Shown: in pieces, positions 26,360 through 33,584 of the stretch
How the letters are laid out: every line of letters begins with the position of its first letter
Position numbering within the stretch: position 1 is the first letter of the stretch
DNA from: Marinifilaceae bacterium
GTDB taxonomy: Bacteria; Bacteroidota; Bacteroidia; Bacteroidales; Marinifilaceae
NCBI GenBank assembly: GCA_016744515.1
Contig: JADGEF010000030.1
Coordinates: forward strand, 1 to 33,584
Length of the DNA stretch: 33,584 nt
Direction: 5' to 3'
Notes under the pieces: generated by a model
What the model was told of the DNA's origin: nothing
Seen by the model: the letters and a program-made list of their open reading frames with translations, nothing else
Database searches by the model: none
Position numbers and translations under genes: made by a program

Positions 26360-27607
26360 ATGAAACATAAAGTGCTTAGTGACCCAGTTCATGGTTTTAT
26401 TCATATTCCTTCGGGGCTTCCCCATGAATTAGTGGAGCATCCTTTTTTTCAACGCTTACGCCGAATCAAGCAGCTAGGAATGACTTCCTTGGTTTTTCCA
26501 GGTGCTATTCATACTCGCTTTCAACATGTATTGGGAGCAACTTACTTAACGCAGATGGCCATTGAATCACTTCAATCTAAAGGAGCCGATATTAGTTCTG
26601 AGGAGGCCGAGGCTGTTACAACTGCTATTCTTCTTCACGATATTGGTCACGGACCTTTTTCTCACGCTTTAGAGTATAGTATTGTTGACGGTATTAAGCA
26701 CGAACGTTTGTCTGAATTATTCATGGATCGTTTAAATACAGAGTTTGACGGAAGGTTAGATTTAGCAATTCAGATCTTTAAAAATGAATATCACAAGCCA
26801 TTTTTACATCAGCTAGTTTCAAGTCAGCTTGATATGGATCGCCTTGATTACTTGAGGCGAGATAGTTTTTTCACGGGTGTAAGTGAAGGGGCGATTGGGT
26901 CGGCCCGTATAATCAAGATGCTCAATGTTGTTGATGGGAATCTTGCTGTTGAAGCAAAAGGAATCTATTCAATAGAAAACTTTCTAATTGCACGAAGGCT
27001 TATGTATTGGCAAGTGTACTTGCACAAAACGAGCTTGGCAGCTGAAGAAATGTTGGTTAGGATTCTAAAAAGAGCCAAGTATCTAGCAGATAAAGGTGAA
27101 AATTTGTTTGGGACGCCTGCTCTTTGCTATTTCTTAAATAATAAAGTGGGCATAAGGCAATTCAAAAGCAGGGAGAAAGTTGTTGGAAATAAAGATGCAC
27201 TCGAAGTTTTTGCAGACCTAGATGATAATGACATCATGGTGTCAATAAAGGTTTGGTCTGAACATGCCGATAAGGTTTTATCATATTTGTGCAAAGCGAT
27301 GAAAGATAGACATCTATTTAAGATCGAAATCAGCAAGAAGCCTTTTCCTAAAGAATATGTTGCAAGTATTCGAAAGAATGTAAAAAATAAGCTAGAATGC
27401 TCTAATCATGCATTAAATTACCTAGTAGTTAGAGGATCAATTACAAATAATGCTTACAGTAGAGCTGACGATAGAATTAATATCTTATTTAAGGACGGTA
27501 GTCAACAAGATATAGGAAAGGCTTCTGATATGTTAAATATTTCGGTCCTTTCTAAAACGGTTAAGAAATACTACATTTGTTACCCAAAGTTTAAAGCTTC
27601 TTTGTAA
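26360..27607 (+). CDS. HD-domain nucleotide phosphohydrolase (dNTPase-like)
   Basis: A 415-aa soluble protein of the HD superfamily, in the same broad group as SAMHD1 and bacterial dGTP triphosphohydrolases. It begins MKHKVLSDPVHGFIHIP, a typical opening for these enzymes. Expected metal ligands are present: H56 in 'HTRFQHVLGATYL', H93-D94 in 'LLHDIGHGPFSHALE' and the Asp pair 158/160 in 'SSQLDMDRLDYLRRD'. The C-terminal half follows the family pattern. The ATG at 26360 is chosen over a TTG at 26336. By similarity it hydrolyses dNTPs or a related phospho-compound; the substrate is not shown. It precedes the lipid A genes on the same strand but is separated by 336 bases, an order I recall from Bacteroidota. 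Confidence 0.9.
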   Translation: MKHKVLSDPVHGFIHIPSGLPHELVEHPFFQRLRRIKQLGMTSLVFPGAIHTRFQHVLGATYLTQMAIESLQSKGADISSEEAEAVTTAILLHDIGHGPFSHALEYSIVDGIKHERLSELFMDRLNTEFDGRLDLAIQIFKNEYHKPFLHQLVSSQLDMDRLDYLRRDSFFTGVSEGAIGSARIIKMLNVVDGNLAVEAKGIYSIENFLIARRLMYWQVYLHKTSLAAEEMLVRILKRAKYLADKGENLFGTPALCYFLNNKVGIRQFKSREKVVGNKDALEVFADLDDNDIMVSIKVWSEHADKVLSYLCKAMKDRHLFKIEISKKPFPKEYVASIRKNVKNKLECSNHALNYLVVRGSITNNAYSRADDRINILFKDGSQQDIGKASDMLNISVLSKTVKKYYICYPKFKASL

Positions 27608-27943
27608 AGCCTATTCTCAGAAGTGTTTATGCTTTTTGTTTTAATAAATTGAGTCTATTAAATCGGTGTTTATATCAAGTTTTGAACCTCACAGAATTAT
27701 ATATATTAAAATGATTACTCATGCTTTATGAGCTAAATTTTTATTGCCTTAAAATATTTATTAGATTTGCGTAAATTTTGCCTTATAAAATCGAGTTGTA
27801 GAACGGTCTATAATTCAGGCTTATGTTATTTAATTAAGTTATAGTTTAGATTTATTTTTTTGATTTAAAGATCTAGACGTTATGGGTTTCTATTGTAAGC
27901 ATGCTGTGTTTGCTTATTAATGAGGCATTTATAAAATATAAAG
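27608..27943. other. Intergenic region between the HD-domain gene and lpxD
   Basis: A 336-base AT-rich gap. I see no strong T-tailed hairpin after the HD-domain gene and no ORF or RNA gene. It holds a candidate promoter (27762-27769) and a 6-bp inverted repeat (TAAGCA/TGCTTA, 27896-27916) shortly before lpxD. Confidence 0.45.
27762..27769 (+). promoter_or_regulatory. Candidate -7 box of the lpxD-lpxC/fabZ-lpxA operon
   Basis: TAGATTTG is an exact TAnnTTTG match. The -33 region is unclear: a TTG lies only 15 bases upstream and a T-run about 20 bases upstream. A start near 27776 would give a leader of about 165 bases. Confidence 0.4.
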
Positions 27944-28978
27944 ATGAATTTTACAGCAAATGATATTGCAGAGTTTCTGAATGGTGAAGTTGATGGTGAC
28001 GGAACAGTTTCAGTAAATAATGTATCCAGAATTGAAGAAGGAGAGCCAGGAACATTATCGTTTTTAGCGAATCCTAAATATGCTCATTATATTTATGAGA
28101 CTAAATCGTCTATCGTTTTAGTAAATAAAGATTTTGTAGCTGATAAAGAGATTGCTTCAACTTTAGTTCGTGTTGAAGATGCTTATCAGGCTTTAGCTCA
28201 GTTGTTAGAAATGTATGAGCAGAGTAAGCCTAAGCATGTAGGTATTGAGCAACCATCTTTTGTGAGCAAAACTGCAAAAGTAGGTGATCAGGTTTATATT
28301 GGTGCCTTTGCTTATGTTGGGAGCAATGTGAAATTGGGTAAGAATGTAAAGCTTTATCCTCATGTTTACGTTGGTGATAATGTAACGATTGGTGATAATA
28401 CTGTATTAAATTCAGGCGTAAAAGTATACGAAAACTGCGAAATTGGAGCGGAATGTATTTTCCACTCTGGCGTAGTTATTGGTGGTGATGGCTTTGGTTT
28501 TGCTCCATCATCGGCAAACGATTATAAAAAGGTTCCTCAAGTTGGAAATGTGATTATTGAAAATCATGTAGAAATTGGAGCAAATACTTGTGTCGATAGA
28601 GCAACTATGGGATCAACTATAATTCGTAAGGGTGTAAAGTTGGATAACTTAATTCAAGTTGCTCACAATGTTGAAATTGATGAGAATACGGTGATTGCTT
28701 CTCAAACAGGACTTGCGGGGAGTACTAAAATTGGTAAGAATTGTATGATAGGTGGCCAAGTTGGTTTTGCGGGACATATTACTATTGCTGATGAAGTAAA
28801 AATAGCAGCACAATCTGGTCTTGGAAAAAGTATTAAAAAAGTTGGCACGGTTGTTCAAGGATCACCCGCTTTTGAATTTGGACCATATCAAAAATCATAT
28901 GTATTATTCAAGAATCTTCCGAAAATGCGTGAGCAAATCATGACAATGGAGAAGGAATTGAAGGAACTGAAAAAATAA
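27944..28978 (+). CDS. lpxD: UDP-3-O-(R-3-hydroxyacyl)glucosamine N-acyltransferase
   Basis: LpxD (344 aa) adds the second hydroxyacyl chain, from acyl-ACP, to UDP-3-O-acyl-glucosamine in lipid A biosynthesis. An N-terminal uridine-binding domain (1-100, '[11 protein letters not shown]') is followed by a left-handed beta-helix of hexapeptide repeats (about 105-300), e.g. '[19 protein letters not shown]'. The catalytic histidine is H241 in '[10 protein letters not shown]'. 'GDGFGF' (181-186) is also a family mark. A C-terminal helical tail (about 318-344) completes the trimer contacts. The lpxC-fabZ fusion follows 56 bases downstream. Confidence 0.97.
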   Translation: MNFTANDIAEFLNGEVDGDGTVSVNNVSRIEEGEPGTLSFLANPKYAHYIYETKSSIVLVNKDFVADKEIASTLVRVEDAYQALAQLLEMYEQSKPKHVGIEQPSFVSKTAKVGDQVYIGAFAYVGSNVKLGKNVKLYPHVYVGDNVTIGDNTVLNSGVKVYENCEIGAECIFHSGVVIGGDGFGFAPSSANDYKKVPQVGNVIIENHVEIGANTCVDRATMGSTIIRKGVKLDNLIQVAHNVEIDENTVIASQTGLAGSTKIGKNCMIGGQVGFAGHITIADEVKIAAQSGLGKSIKKVGTVVQGSPAFEFGPYQKSYVLFKNLPKMREQIMTMEKELKELKK

Positions 28979-29034
28979 GTTATTTGAGAATTACATTCTC
29001 TACAAGTTAGGAACAAGAGCATTGAATTAGTATA

Positions 29035-30426
29035 ATGGCTGACAAACAAAGAACTTTAGCAAAAGAATTTTTTTTAACCGGAAAAGGCTTACATACAGGG
29101 GTAGAGGTTTCAATTAGATTTATACCAGCTCCAGAAAATCATGGTTACCAGTTTAGACGTGTTGATCTTGATGGGCAACCAACAATAAAGGCGAGTGCTG
29201 AGTATGTTGGTGATACTTCAAGAGGGACTGTTCTACAAAAGGGAGAATGTAAAGTTCAAACAATTGAACATGCACTTTCAGCCTTATATGGTTGTGGCGT
29301 TGATAACTGTATGATAGAACTTAGTTCTTCTGAGCCTCCAATTTTGGATGGGAGTTCAAAATTATACGTTGAAGGTATTGAGGAAGTTGGGATTGTAGAG
29401 CAAGACGCAAACCGTGAGTATTTTGTTGTAAAAGAAAAAATAGTCTACAAAGACGAAGCAAAAGGATCAGAATTAATTATTCTTCCAGATGATGAGTTTA
29501 GTGTAAACGCAATGATTTCTTTTGACTCTAAGGTTCTTAGAAATCAGTTTGCAAGCATGAATAGTTTGAGTGAATACAAAGATGAAATTTCGATGTGTCG
29601 TACTTTCGTATTTGTTCGTGAGTTAGAGTTTCTTTTGAATAACAACCTTGTAAAAGGTGGTGATTTAGATAATGCGATTGTTATTATGGATCAGCCAATG
29701 GAGCAAGCCGAATTAGATCGTATTGCTGCTTTGTTCAATCACGAAGGTGTTGAAGTAAAAGAAGGTGTTTTAAGTAATATAGATTTGTATTTCGATAACG
29801 AGTGTGCGCGTCACAAGTTGCTTGATGTAATTGGTGATTTAGCACTTTGTGGTAAGTTTATAAAGGGTAGAGTAATTGCAACTTGCCCAGGTCATGGTCC
29901 TAATACCGAAATGGCTAAAGTATTAATCAATAGAATTAAAAAAGAGATGGGAAAAGATACAGTTCCGGCTTACGATCCTAATAAAGAGCCTGTTTTAGAC
30001 ATTAATGGGGTAATGAAATTATTACCGCATCGTCCTCCATTTTTGTTGGTTGACAAGATTATTGATATCCAAAGCGATAGTATCGTAGGGGTTAAGAATG
30101 TTTCAATGAATGAGCCATATTTTGTTGGTCACTTTCCAGGAGAACCTGTAATGCCTGGTGTTTTAATGGTTGAAGCTATGGCACAATGTGGTGGCATTTT
30201 AGTTTTAAACCAAGTTGATGATCCAGAAAATTATGGAACTTACTTTTTGACTCAAAACAATATTAAGTTTAGAAAAAAGGTTGTTCCAGGTGATACTTTA
30301 ATTTTTAAACTTGCTTTTTTGTCACCTATTCGTCGTGGAATTGCTAACATGAGAGGTATTGCATACGTAGGAGATACCATTGTTGCTGAAGGTGAGTTTA
30401 TGGCTCAGATTTCAAAGAAGAAATAG
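29035..30426 (+). CDS. lpxC/fabZ: Bifunctional LpxC deacetylase / FabZ dehydratase fusion
   Basis: A 463-aa fusion typical of Bacteroidota. Residues 1-305 are LpxC, the zinc deacetylase that commits UDP-3-O-acyl-GlcNAc to lipid A: E78-H79 in 'QTIEHALSALYG', H260 and D264 in 'RHKLLDVIGDL' (zinc ligands with H79), and H287 in 'GHGPNTEM'. Residues 320-463 are FabZ, the (3R)-hydroxyacyl-ACP dehydratase of fatty-acid synthesis, with H366 in 'GHFPGEPVMPG' and E380 in 'MVEAMAQ', the catalytic His/Glu pair 14 residues apart as expected. The linker is about 306-320. Joining the two puts the enzyme that uses up hydroxyacyl-ACP for fatty acids on the same chain as the lipid A committing step. Confidence 0.97.
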   Translation: MADKQRTLAKEFFLTGKGLHTGVEVSIRFIPAPENHGYQFRRVDLDGQPTIKASAEYVGDTSRGTVLQKGECKVQTIEHALSALYGCGVDNCMIELSSSEPPILDGSSKLYVEGIEEVGIVEQDANREYFVVKEKIVYKDEAKGSELIILPDDEFSVNAMISFDSKVLRNQFASMNSLSEYKDEISMCRTFVFVRELEFLLNNNLVKGGDLDNAIVIMDQPMEQAELDRIAALFNHEGVEVKEGVLSNIDLYFDNECARHKLLDVIGDLALCGKFIKGRVIATCPGHGPNTEMAKVLINRIKKEMGKDTVPAYDPNKEPVLDINGVMKLLPHRPPFLLVDKIIDIQSDSIVGVKNVSMNEPYFVGHFPGEPVMPGVLMVEAMAQCGGILVLNQVDDPENYGTYFLTQNNIKFRKKVVPGDTLIFKLAFLSPIRRGIANMRGIAYVGDTIVAEGEFMAQISKKK

Positions 30427-30516
30427 TTTTAGAAATAGAATATAAATTTTCATCTATCGGAAAGAAAATTAGGGATTGAGTTCTTATTCTTTCGAAGTGT
30501 AAATAAAAAATATAAA

Positions 30517-31299
30517 ATGAAGCAACCCTTAGCTTATGTGCATCCCGAGGCAAAAATTGCCGACAATGTGGTTATCGAGCCTTTCGTTACCATTGACAAG
30601 GATGTTGTGATTGAAGAAGGAACACGTATTGGTTCAAATGCGACGATTCTTGAAGGAACACGAATTGGGAAAAATTGCAACGTATTTCCAGGTGCTGTTA
30701 TTGGTGCTGTGCCTCAGGATTTGAAATTCCGTGGCGAAAAAACAACTGTTGAGATAGGAAATAATACAACCATTCGCGAATGCGTAACCATTAATCGTGG
30801 TACAGCTGCAAAAGGTAAAACTATAGTAGGAGATAATTGCTTACTAATGGCTTATTCTCATATCGCTCACGATAGCGTTCTTGGTAACAATATTATTATT
30901 GGTAATGCATCCCAAATTGCTGGTGAAGTTGTGATCGACGATTATGCTATTTTAAGCGGAATTGTTGCTGTTCATCAATTTGTTCATATTGGTGCACATG
31001 TAATGGTTTCAGGTGGATCATTGGTTCGTAAAGATATTCCTCCTTTTGTGAAGGCGGCTCGCGAGCCAGTTTCATATGTGGGTGTTAATTCAATTGGTTT
31101 ACGTCGTCGTGAATATTCTAACGAAAAAATTCGTGAGATTCAGGATGTGTACCGTTACTTATATCAAAAAGGGATGAATAACCATGCAGCAATTGAAGCA
31201 ATTGAAGCTGAAATGCCAGCATCGCCAGAGCGTGACGAGATTATTCTTTTCGTTAAGAATTCAAAACGAGGTATTATGCGTGGGTATTTCCCAGAGTAA
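30517..31299 (+). CDS. lpxA: UDP-N-acetylglucosamine O-acyltransferase
   Basis: LpxA (260 aa) transfers a 3-hydroxyacyl chain from ACP to UDP-GlcNAc, the first step of lipid A synthesis. The N-terminal two thirds are hexapeptide repeats of a left-handed beta-helix ('GTRIGSNATILEGTRIGKNC'). The catalytic histidine is H118 in 'SHIAHDSVLGN', and 'GAVPQDLKF' (63-71) and 'AVHQFVHIG' are family marks. The C-terminal helical domain is about 188-260, with 'VNSIGLRRREYS'. It is the last gene of the lpx operon, 90 bases after lpxC/fabZ, and a strong terminator follows. Confidence 0.97.
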   Translation: MKQPLAYVHPEAKIADNVVIEPFVTIDKDVVIEEGTRIGSNATILEGTRIGKNCNVFPGAVIGAVPQDLKFRGEKTTVEIGNNTTIRECVTINRGTAAKGKTIVGDNCLLMAYSHIAHDSVLGNNIIIGNASQIAGEVVIDDYAILSGIVAVHQFVHIGAHVMVSGGSLVRKDIPPFVKAAREPVSYVGVNSIGLRRREYSNEKIREIQDVYRYLYQKGMNNHAAIEAIEAEMPASPERDEIILFVKNSKRGIMRGYFPE

Positions 31300-31321
31300 G
31301 GTCTTGTAGATATAATATAGC

Positions 31322-31358
31322 AAAGCGCTTGTTTCTTAATTGAAACAAGCGCTTTTTT
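31322..31358 (+). terminator. Rho-independent terminator of the lpx operon
   Basis: A 14-bp stem (AAAGCGCTTGTTTC at 31322-31335 with its complement at 31342-31355) closes on a 6-base loop, and Ts run to 31358. It begins 23 bases after the lpxA stop. Confidence 0.93.
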
Positions 31359-31397
31359 CTGTTTAAAATGGAAATCTGTATGGTTTAGGATTTTTTT

Positions 31398-31431
31398 AAA
31401 ACAAAACAGGCAGCTTCTTTCGAAACTGCCT
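31398..31431 (-). terminator. Rho-independent terminator of thiL
   Basis: On the minus strand AGGCAGTTTC (31431-31422) and GAAGCTGCCT (31417-31408) form a 10-bp stem (one T-G pair) on a GAAA tetraloop region, followed by GTTTTGTTTT (31407-31398). It lies 62 bases after the thiL stop and faces the lpxA terminator, insulating the convergent transcripts. Confidence 0.8.
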
Positions 31432-31492
31432 ATTATATATTTTGATATGAACCTTGTAAAGAGTGGTGATGTTTTTTTCACTCTCATCTCAT

Positions 31493-32536
31493 TTATTCCG
31501 TAAAATTTGTCCATCCTTGAGCCTGAAGTGCAATCTCAGTATTGTCACGAGAAACCATATATTTTCCTTTGCTTGCTTCGCAGATATGACCAATAACTTT
31601 TACGTCAGCCATCTTCTCAATCTCTTCATGTTTGCTAAGTGGAACAGTGAAAAGTAATTCATAGTCTTCACCGCCATTTAGAGCGAAAACAGAATAATTC
31701 ATATTCAATTCTTCAGCCATCCTATGCGTTTCGAAATCGATGGGAATCTTTTCTTCGTAAATCTGACAACCCACGTTTGAATCTGCACAGATATGAAATA
31801 GCTCCGATGATAAGCCATCAGATATATCTATCATCGATGTAGGAACGATTTTAGCGTCCTGTAAGCTTTCAAAAATATCTTTTCGAGCTTCTGGCTTCAG
31901 CTGACGTTCTAGAATGTAATCGTGTCCTGTTAAGTCAGGCTGAATTTCAGGATTGTTATCAAAGATGCGCTTTTCTCTATCTAAAAGTTGAAGACCAGCA
32001 TAGGCCGCTCCAAGATTACCTGTTACACAAATTAAGTCGTTTACTTGCGCTCCGTTACGGTAAGCCAATTGATCTTCGTCAGCTTCGCCAATTGCAGTAA
32101 CCGAAATACAAAGTCCTGTAAGGGATGAAGTTGTATCGCCACCAACTAAATCGACATTATACTTCTCACAAGCCATATTGATACCTTCGTAAAGTTCGTC
32201 GATAGCTTCAAGCGTAAAACGTTTCGAAATCGCTAGAGAAACAGTCACTTGCTTAGGCTCTGCATTCATTGCATAAACATCAGAAACATTAACCACTATA
32301 GCCTTATAACCCAAATGACGAAGTGGGGTATACATTAAATCGAAATGGATACCTTCAACCAAAAGGTCTGTTGTAACTACCGTTTTTTTACCAGATTGGT
32401 TTAATACAGCAGCATCGTCACCAATACCTTTATGAGTAGTTGGCTGCGTTAATTTTACGTTTTTGCTTAGGTGTTTGATTAAGCCAAACTCACCCAATGT
32501 AGATATATCGGTTCCTTGATTGTTGTTTTCCTGCAT
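31493..32536 (-). CDS. thiL: Thiamine-monophosphate kinase
   Basis: ThiL (347 aa) phosphorylates thiamine monophosphate to the active cofactor thiamine diphosphate with ATP. Family motifs are in place: 'GEFGLIKHL' (15-23), 'KGIGDDAAVL' (36-45), 'TTDLLVEGIHF' (55-65), 'NVSDVYAMNAEP' (83-94), 'VGGDTTSS' (131-138, ATP/Mg site) and 'DISDGLSSEL' (237-246), with 'ALNGGEDYELLF' towards the C-terminus. It belongs to the PurM/AIR synthase-like fold. No other thiamine genes are adjacent. A promoter-like box and a hairpin leader precede it; the leader does not look like a TPP riboswitch. Confidence 0.96.
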   Translation of the reverse strand: MQENNNQGTDISTLGEFGLIKHLSKNVKLTQPTTHKGIGDDAAVLNQSGKKTVVTTDLLVEGIHFDLMYTPLRHLGYKAIVVNVSDVYAMNAEPKQVTVSLAISKRFTLEAIDELYEGINMACEKYNVDLVGGDTTSSLTGLCISVTAIGEADEDQLAYRNGAQVNDLICVTGNLGAAYAGLQLLDREKRIFDNNPEIQPDLTGHDYILERQLKPEARKDIFESLQDAKIVPTSMIDISDGLSSELFHICADSNVGCQIYEEKIPIDFETHRMAEELNMNYSVFALNGGEDYELLFTVPLSKHEEIEKMADVKVIGHICEASKGKYMVSRDNTEIALQAQGWTNFTE

Positions 32537-32549
32537 TGTTTCTCTTTTT

Positions 32550-32588
32550 AAGCCCTATTGGCGATTCGATTCTCGCTATTAGGGGCTT
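32550..32588 (-). promoter_or_regulatory. Hairpin in the thiL leader
   Basis: AAGCCC(TA) at 32550-32557 pairs with (TA)GGGGCTT at 32580-32588, with one bulged G, and the inner GCGA/TCGC (32561-32564/32573-32576) adds a second stem. The hairpin occupies most of the predicted thiL leader and ends 14 bases before the ATG. No T-tail follows on either strand, so it is not a simple terminator. It shares AAG-CCC / GGGGCTT with a palindrome in the repeat block upstream. Confidence 0.5.
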
Positions 32589-32604
32589 GGTTTCAGTTCG
32601 GTGC

Positions 32605-32612
32605 CAAAGGTA
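32605..32612 (-). promoter_or_regulatory. Candidate -7 box of thiL
   Basis: On the minus strand TACCTTTG matches TAnnTTTG exactly; the -33 position reads TTC instead of TTG at a 20-base spacing. Transcription would start near 32598, giving a leader of about 60 bases that includes the hairpin at 32550-32588. Confidence 0.45.
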
Positions 32613-32691
32613 GAGAAAAATTTAAGAATGAGAATAATGAATTTTAGTAGCTTGTTTATTCAAAGAGTACATAAGTCTATTTAACCTAATT

Positions 32692-32872
32692 TGACCCGGT
32701 CATGAACCCCCTCTAACCACTTACGAGGTGGGTAAACGGGCTTGTTAAGTGGGGCGACGGACTTCCGGACTCCCTCGAGTGACTTAGTTAAGGGCTTTTA
32801 CCCAGTCTCGAAGTGGGTAATTCAGGCTTTGAAGTCCCTCTAGGGGCTTATGCTAGTGGGTAAATGGGGTTT
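32692..32872. repeat. GC-rich block of decayed palindromic repeats
   Basis: This block stands out from its AT-rich surroundings: positions 32701-32880 are 93 G+C of 180 by hand count. GTGGGTAA occurs three times (32728-32735, 32813-32820 and 32856-32863), each preceded by a CCCTC-containing segment ending in TTA (near 32709, 32771 and 32835). Several parts fold: TTACCCA/TGGGTAA (32798-32804/32814-32820), AAGTCCC/GGGGCTT (32832-32838/32843-32849) and CCACTT/AGGTGG (32717-32722/32726-32731). The pattern suggests a mutated array of hairpin-forming intergenic repeats. It does not match rnpB, tmRNA or SRP RNA features I know. No ORF in it looks coding. Confidence 0.55.
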
Positions 32873-32985
32873 GAGACTAGCTTTTTGCAGTTCTTAACTA
32901 CCTATAACCTATCTGCACAGTGGTATTATTCAATTGATGCTTTAGAAAAGTTATCTAGCTCAATGGTTGTTCTATTTTTAAACCT
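32873..32985. other. AT-rich intergenic sequence between repeat block and terminator
   Basis: With the thiL leader, the repeat block and the terminator, this completes a gene-free stretch of about 490 bases (32537-33029). This last part shows no promoter box, hairpin or ORF that I can support. Confidence 0.4.
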
Positions 32986-33022
32986 AAAAAAAAGGAAGCT
33001 AATCTACTTAACTTCCTTTTTT
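32986..33022 (-). terminator. Terminator of the downstream small gene, possibly bidirectional
   Basis: AAAAAAGGAAG and CTTCCTTTTTT (32988-32998/33012-33022) form an 11-bp stem with a 13-base loop. Read on the minus strand a run of eight Ts (32993-32986) ends it, 7 bases after the stop of the gene at 33030-33506. On the plus strand it also ends in six Ts. Confidence 0.8.
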
Positions 33023-33029
33023 GATGCTA

Positions 33030-33506
33030 TTATACGGCACTATCCTTTTCTTTTTTCTTGGTTGGGAAGTACTGTTTTAGTTCTTCGTAAACTGCAATAG
33101 CACCACTTTGATGCTCATTAGCCAGATATCGAACCGAGCGATAGAATGCCAATGCATCATGGTAGTTATCGTTATCTAATAAAATTTTAGTATCACTTAA
33201 ATTTCTCTTAATGGTGTCGAGTTTCAATAGTAGTTCTTCAATCTCTTGCCGAGCAGTAAGATCTCTATGGTATTCTTCCTGATTAATAAAAACAGGAACC
33301 ATACTCGGATTCTGCTCCATTAGAGTTTTAGTTTTGTTAACAAACAATTTATTGGTTTCGTTTATCGAACCCAAATTCTGACGATCCTCACCTGATAAGT
33401 TAGGTACATGCTTGTTTGCAAATGTTTCTACTGCTGTAACACCTGTGTTACAAGCTTCCAGTTCTTCAGGTGTGTATGCCACCTGTATTAAATCATTATT
33501 CTTCAT
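33030..33506 (-). CDS. Conserved hypothetical protein, helical, function unknown
   Basis: A 158-aa soluble, acidic-to-neutral protein predicted to be nearly all helical, with no signal peptide or membrane span. Features seen: an N-terminal 'TPEELEACNTGVTAVETF' helix, a middle 'NPSMVPVFINQEEYHRDL' turn, and a C-terminal 'YHDALAFYRSVRYLA' followed by 'GAIAVYEELKQYFPTKKK'. The pattern (VPxF/Y then a helical pair, ALAFYxSV, then YExLKxxFP) resembles small uncharacterised proteins I recall from Bacteroidota and Cyanobacteria, with no known role. It starts at the ATG at 33506-33504; no TAnnTTTG box is visible in the 78 bases upstream inside the window. A terminator follows directly, so it seems to be a single-gene transcript or the end of one. 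Confidence 0.8.
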   Translation of the reverse strand: MKNNDLIQVAYTPEELEACNTGVTAVETFANKHVPNLSGEDRQNLGSINETNKLFVNKTKTLMEQNPSMVPVFINQEEYHRDLTARQEIEELLLKLDTIKRNLSDTKILLDNDNYHDALAFYRSVRYLANEHQSGAIAVYEELKQYFPTKKKEKDSAV

Positions 33507-33584
33507 AGTTTATAATTAAAGAGTTAAATAATAATTGTTTATCGGTAATGAATTTAATAATATTTATAAGGCGGATTTAAGAAT

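Noticed and set aside
31463-31657. 64-aa plus-strand open frame at the end of thiL
   Set aside because: Mostly antisense to thiL and without family features.
32537-32612. TPP riboswitch ahead of thiL
   Set aside because: The conserved THI-box segments (CTGAGA and ACCTGA-type blocks) are absent.
32692-32880. Repeat block considered as RNase P RNA, tmRNA, SRP RNA or 6S RNA
   Set aside because: None of the conserved core segments I know for these RNAs are present.
32864-33100. 78-aa plus-strand open frame between the repeat block and the last gene
   Set aside because: It spans a terminator hairpin and overlaps the end of the conserved minus-strand gene at 33030-33506.

Overview
The window is chromosomal DNA from a member of the Bacteroidota, most likely a Bacteroidales/Marinilabiliales-type marine or anaerobic lineage; the family-level guess is inference. 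Three things support this. The lpxC and fabZ genes are fused into one ORF. A complete gene for SprA/Sov, the giant outer-membrane translocon of the type IX secretion system, is present. Several promoters match the Bacteroidota pattern TTG-N19-22-TAnnTTTG instead of sigma70 boxes. The DNA is AT-rich, starts are usually not preceded by Shine-Dalgarno sequences, and TTG/GTG starts occur.

Layout. 1-4121 (minus strand): a DUF4197 lipoprotein cut by the left edge, a TonB-dependent receptor with a CxxC in its plug, and upstream of it a small His/Cys-rich membrane protein with a good promoter; the last two look like a metal- or heme-uptake pair. 4221-11038 (plus): an envelope and isoprenoid cluster with an anchored M23 peptidase, dxr, rseP, tatA (own promoter and terminator), a MltD-like LysM transglycosylase, a DUF4837 lipoprotein and a small uncharacterised protein with no possible early ATG. 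11098-21011 (plus): pdxA, ruvA, sprA (7.5 kb, TTG start) and gcvH with its own promoter and terminator. 21183-26125 (minus): the rimP-nusA-infB transcription/translation operon with a promoter, a leader hairpin and a terminator. 26360-31358 (plus): an HD-domain nucleotidohydrolase, then lpxD, lpxC-fabZ and lpxA (lipid A biosynthesis), closed by a strong terminator. 31398-33506 (minus): thiL with a hairpin leader, a GC-rich intergenic block of decayed palindromic repeats, and a small conserved protein of unknown function.

The genes are mostly core: lipid A and peptidoglycan upkeep, regulated proteolysis, Tat and type IX protein export, isoprenoid, B6 and thiamine cofactor synthesis, glycine cleavage, and translation initiation. 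No tRNA, rRNA, CRISPR array, transposase, phage gene or defence system was recognised. I found no clear new multi-gene system. The best candidates for a second look are the His-rich protein/TonB receptor pair, the repeat block at 32692-32872, and the leader hairpins ahead of rimP and thiL.
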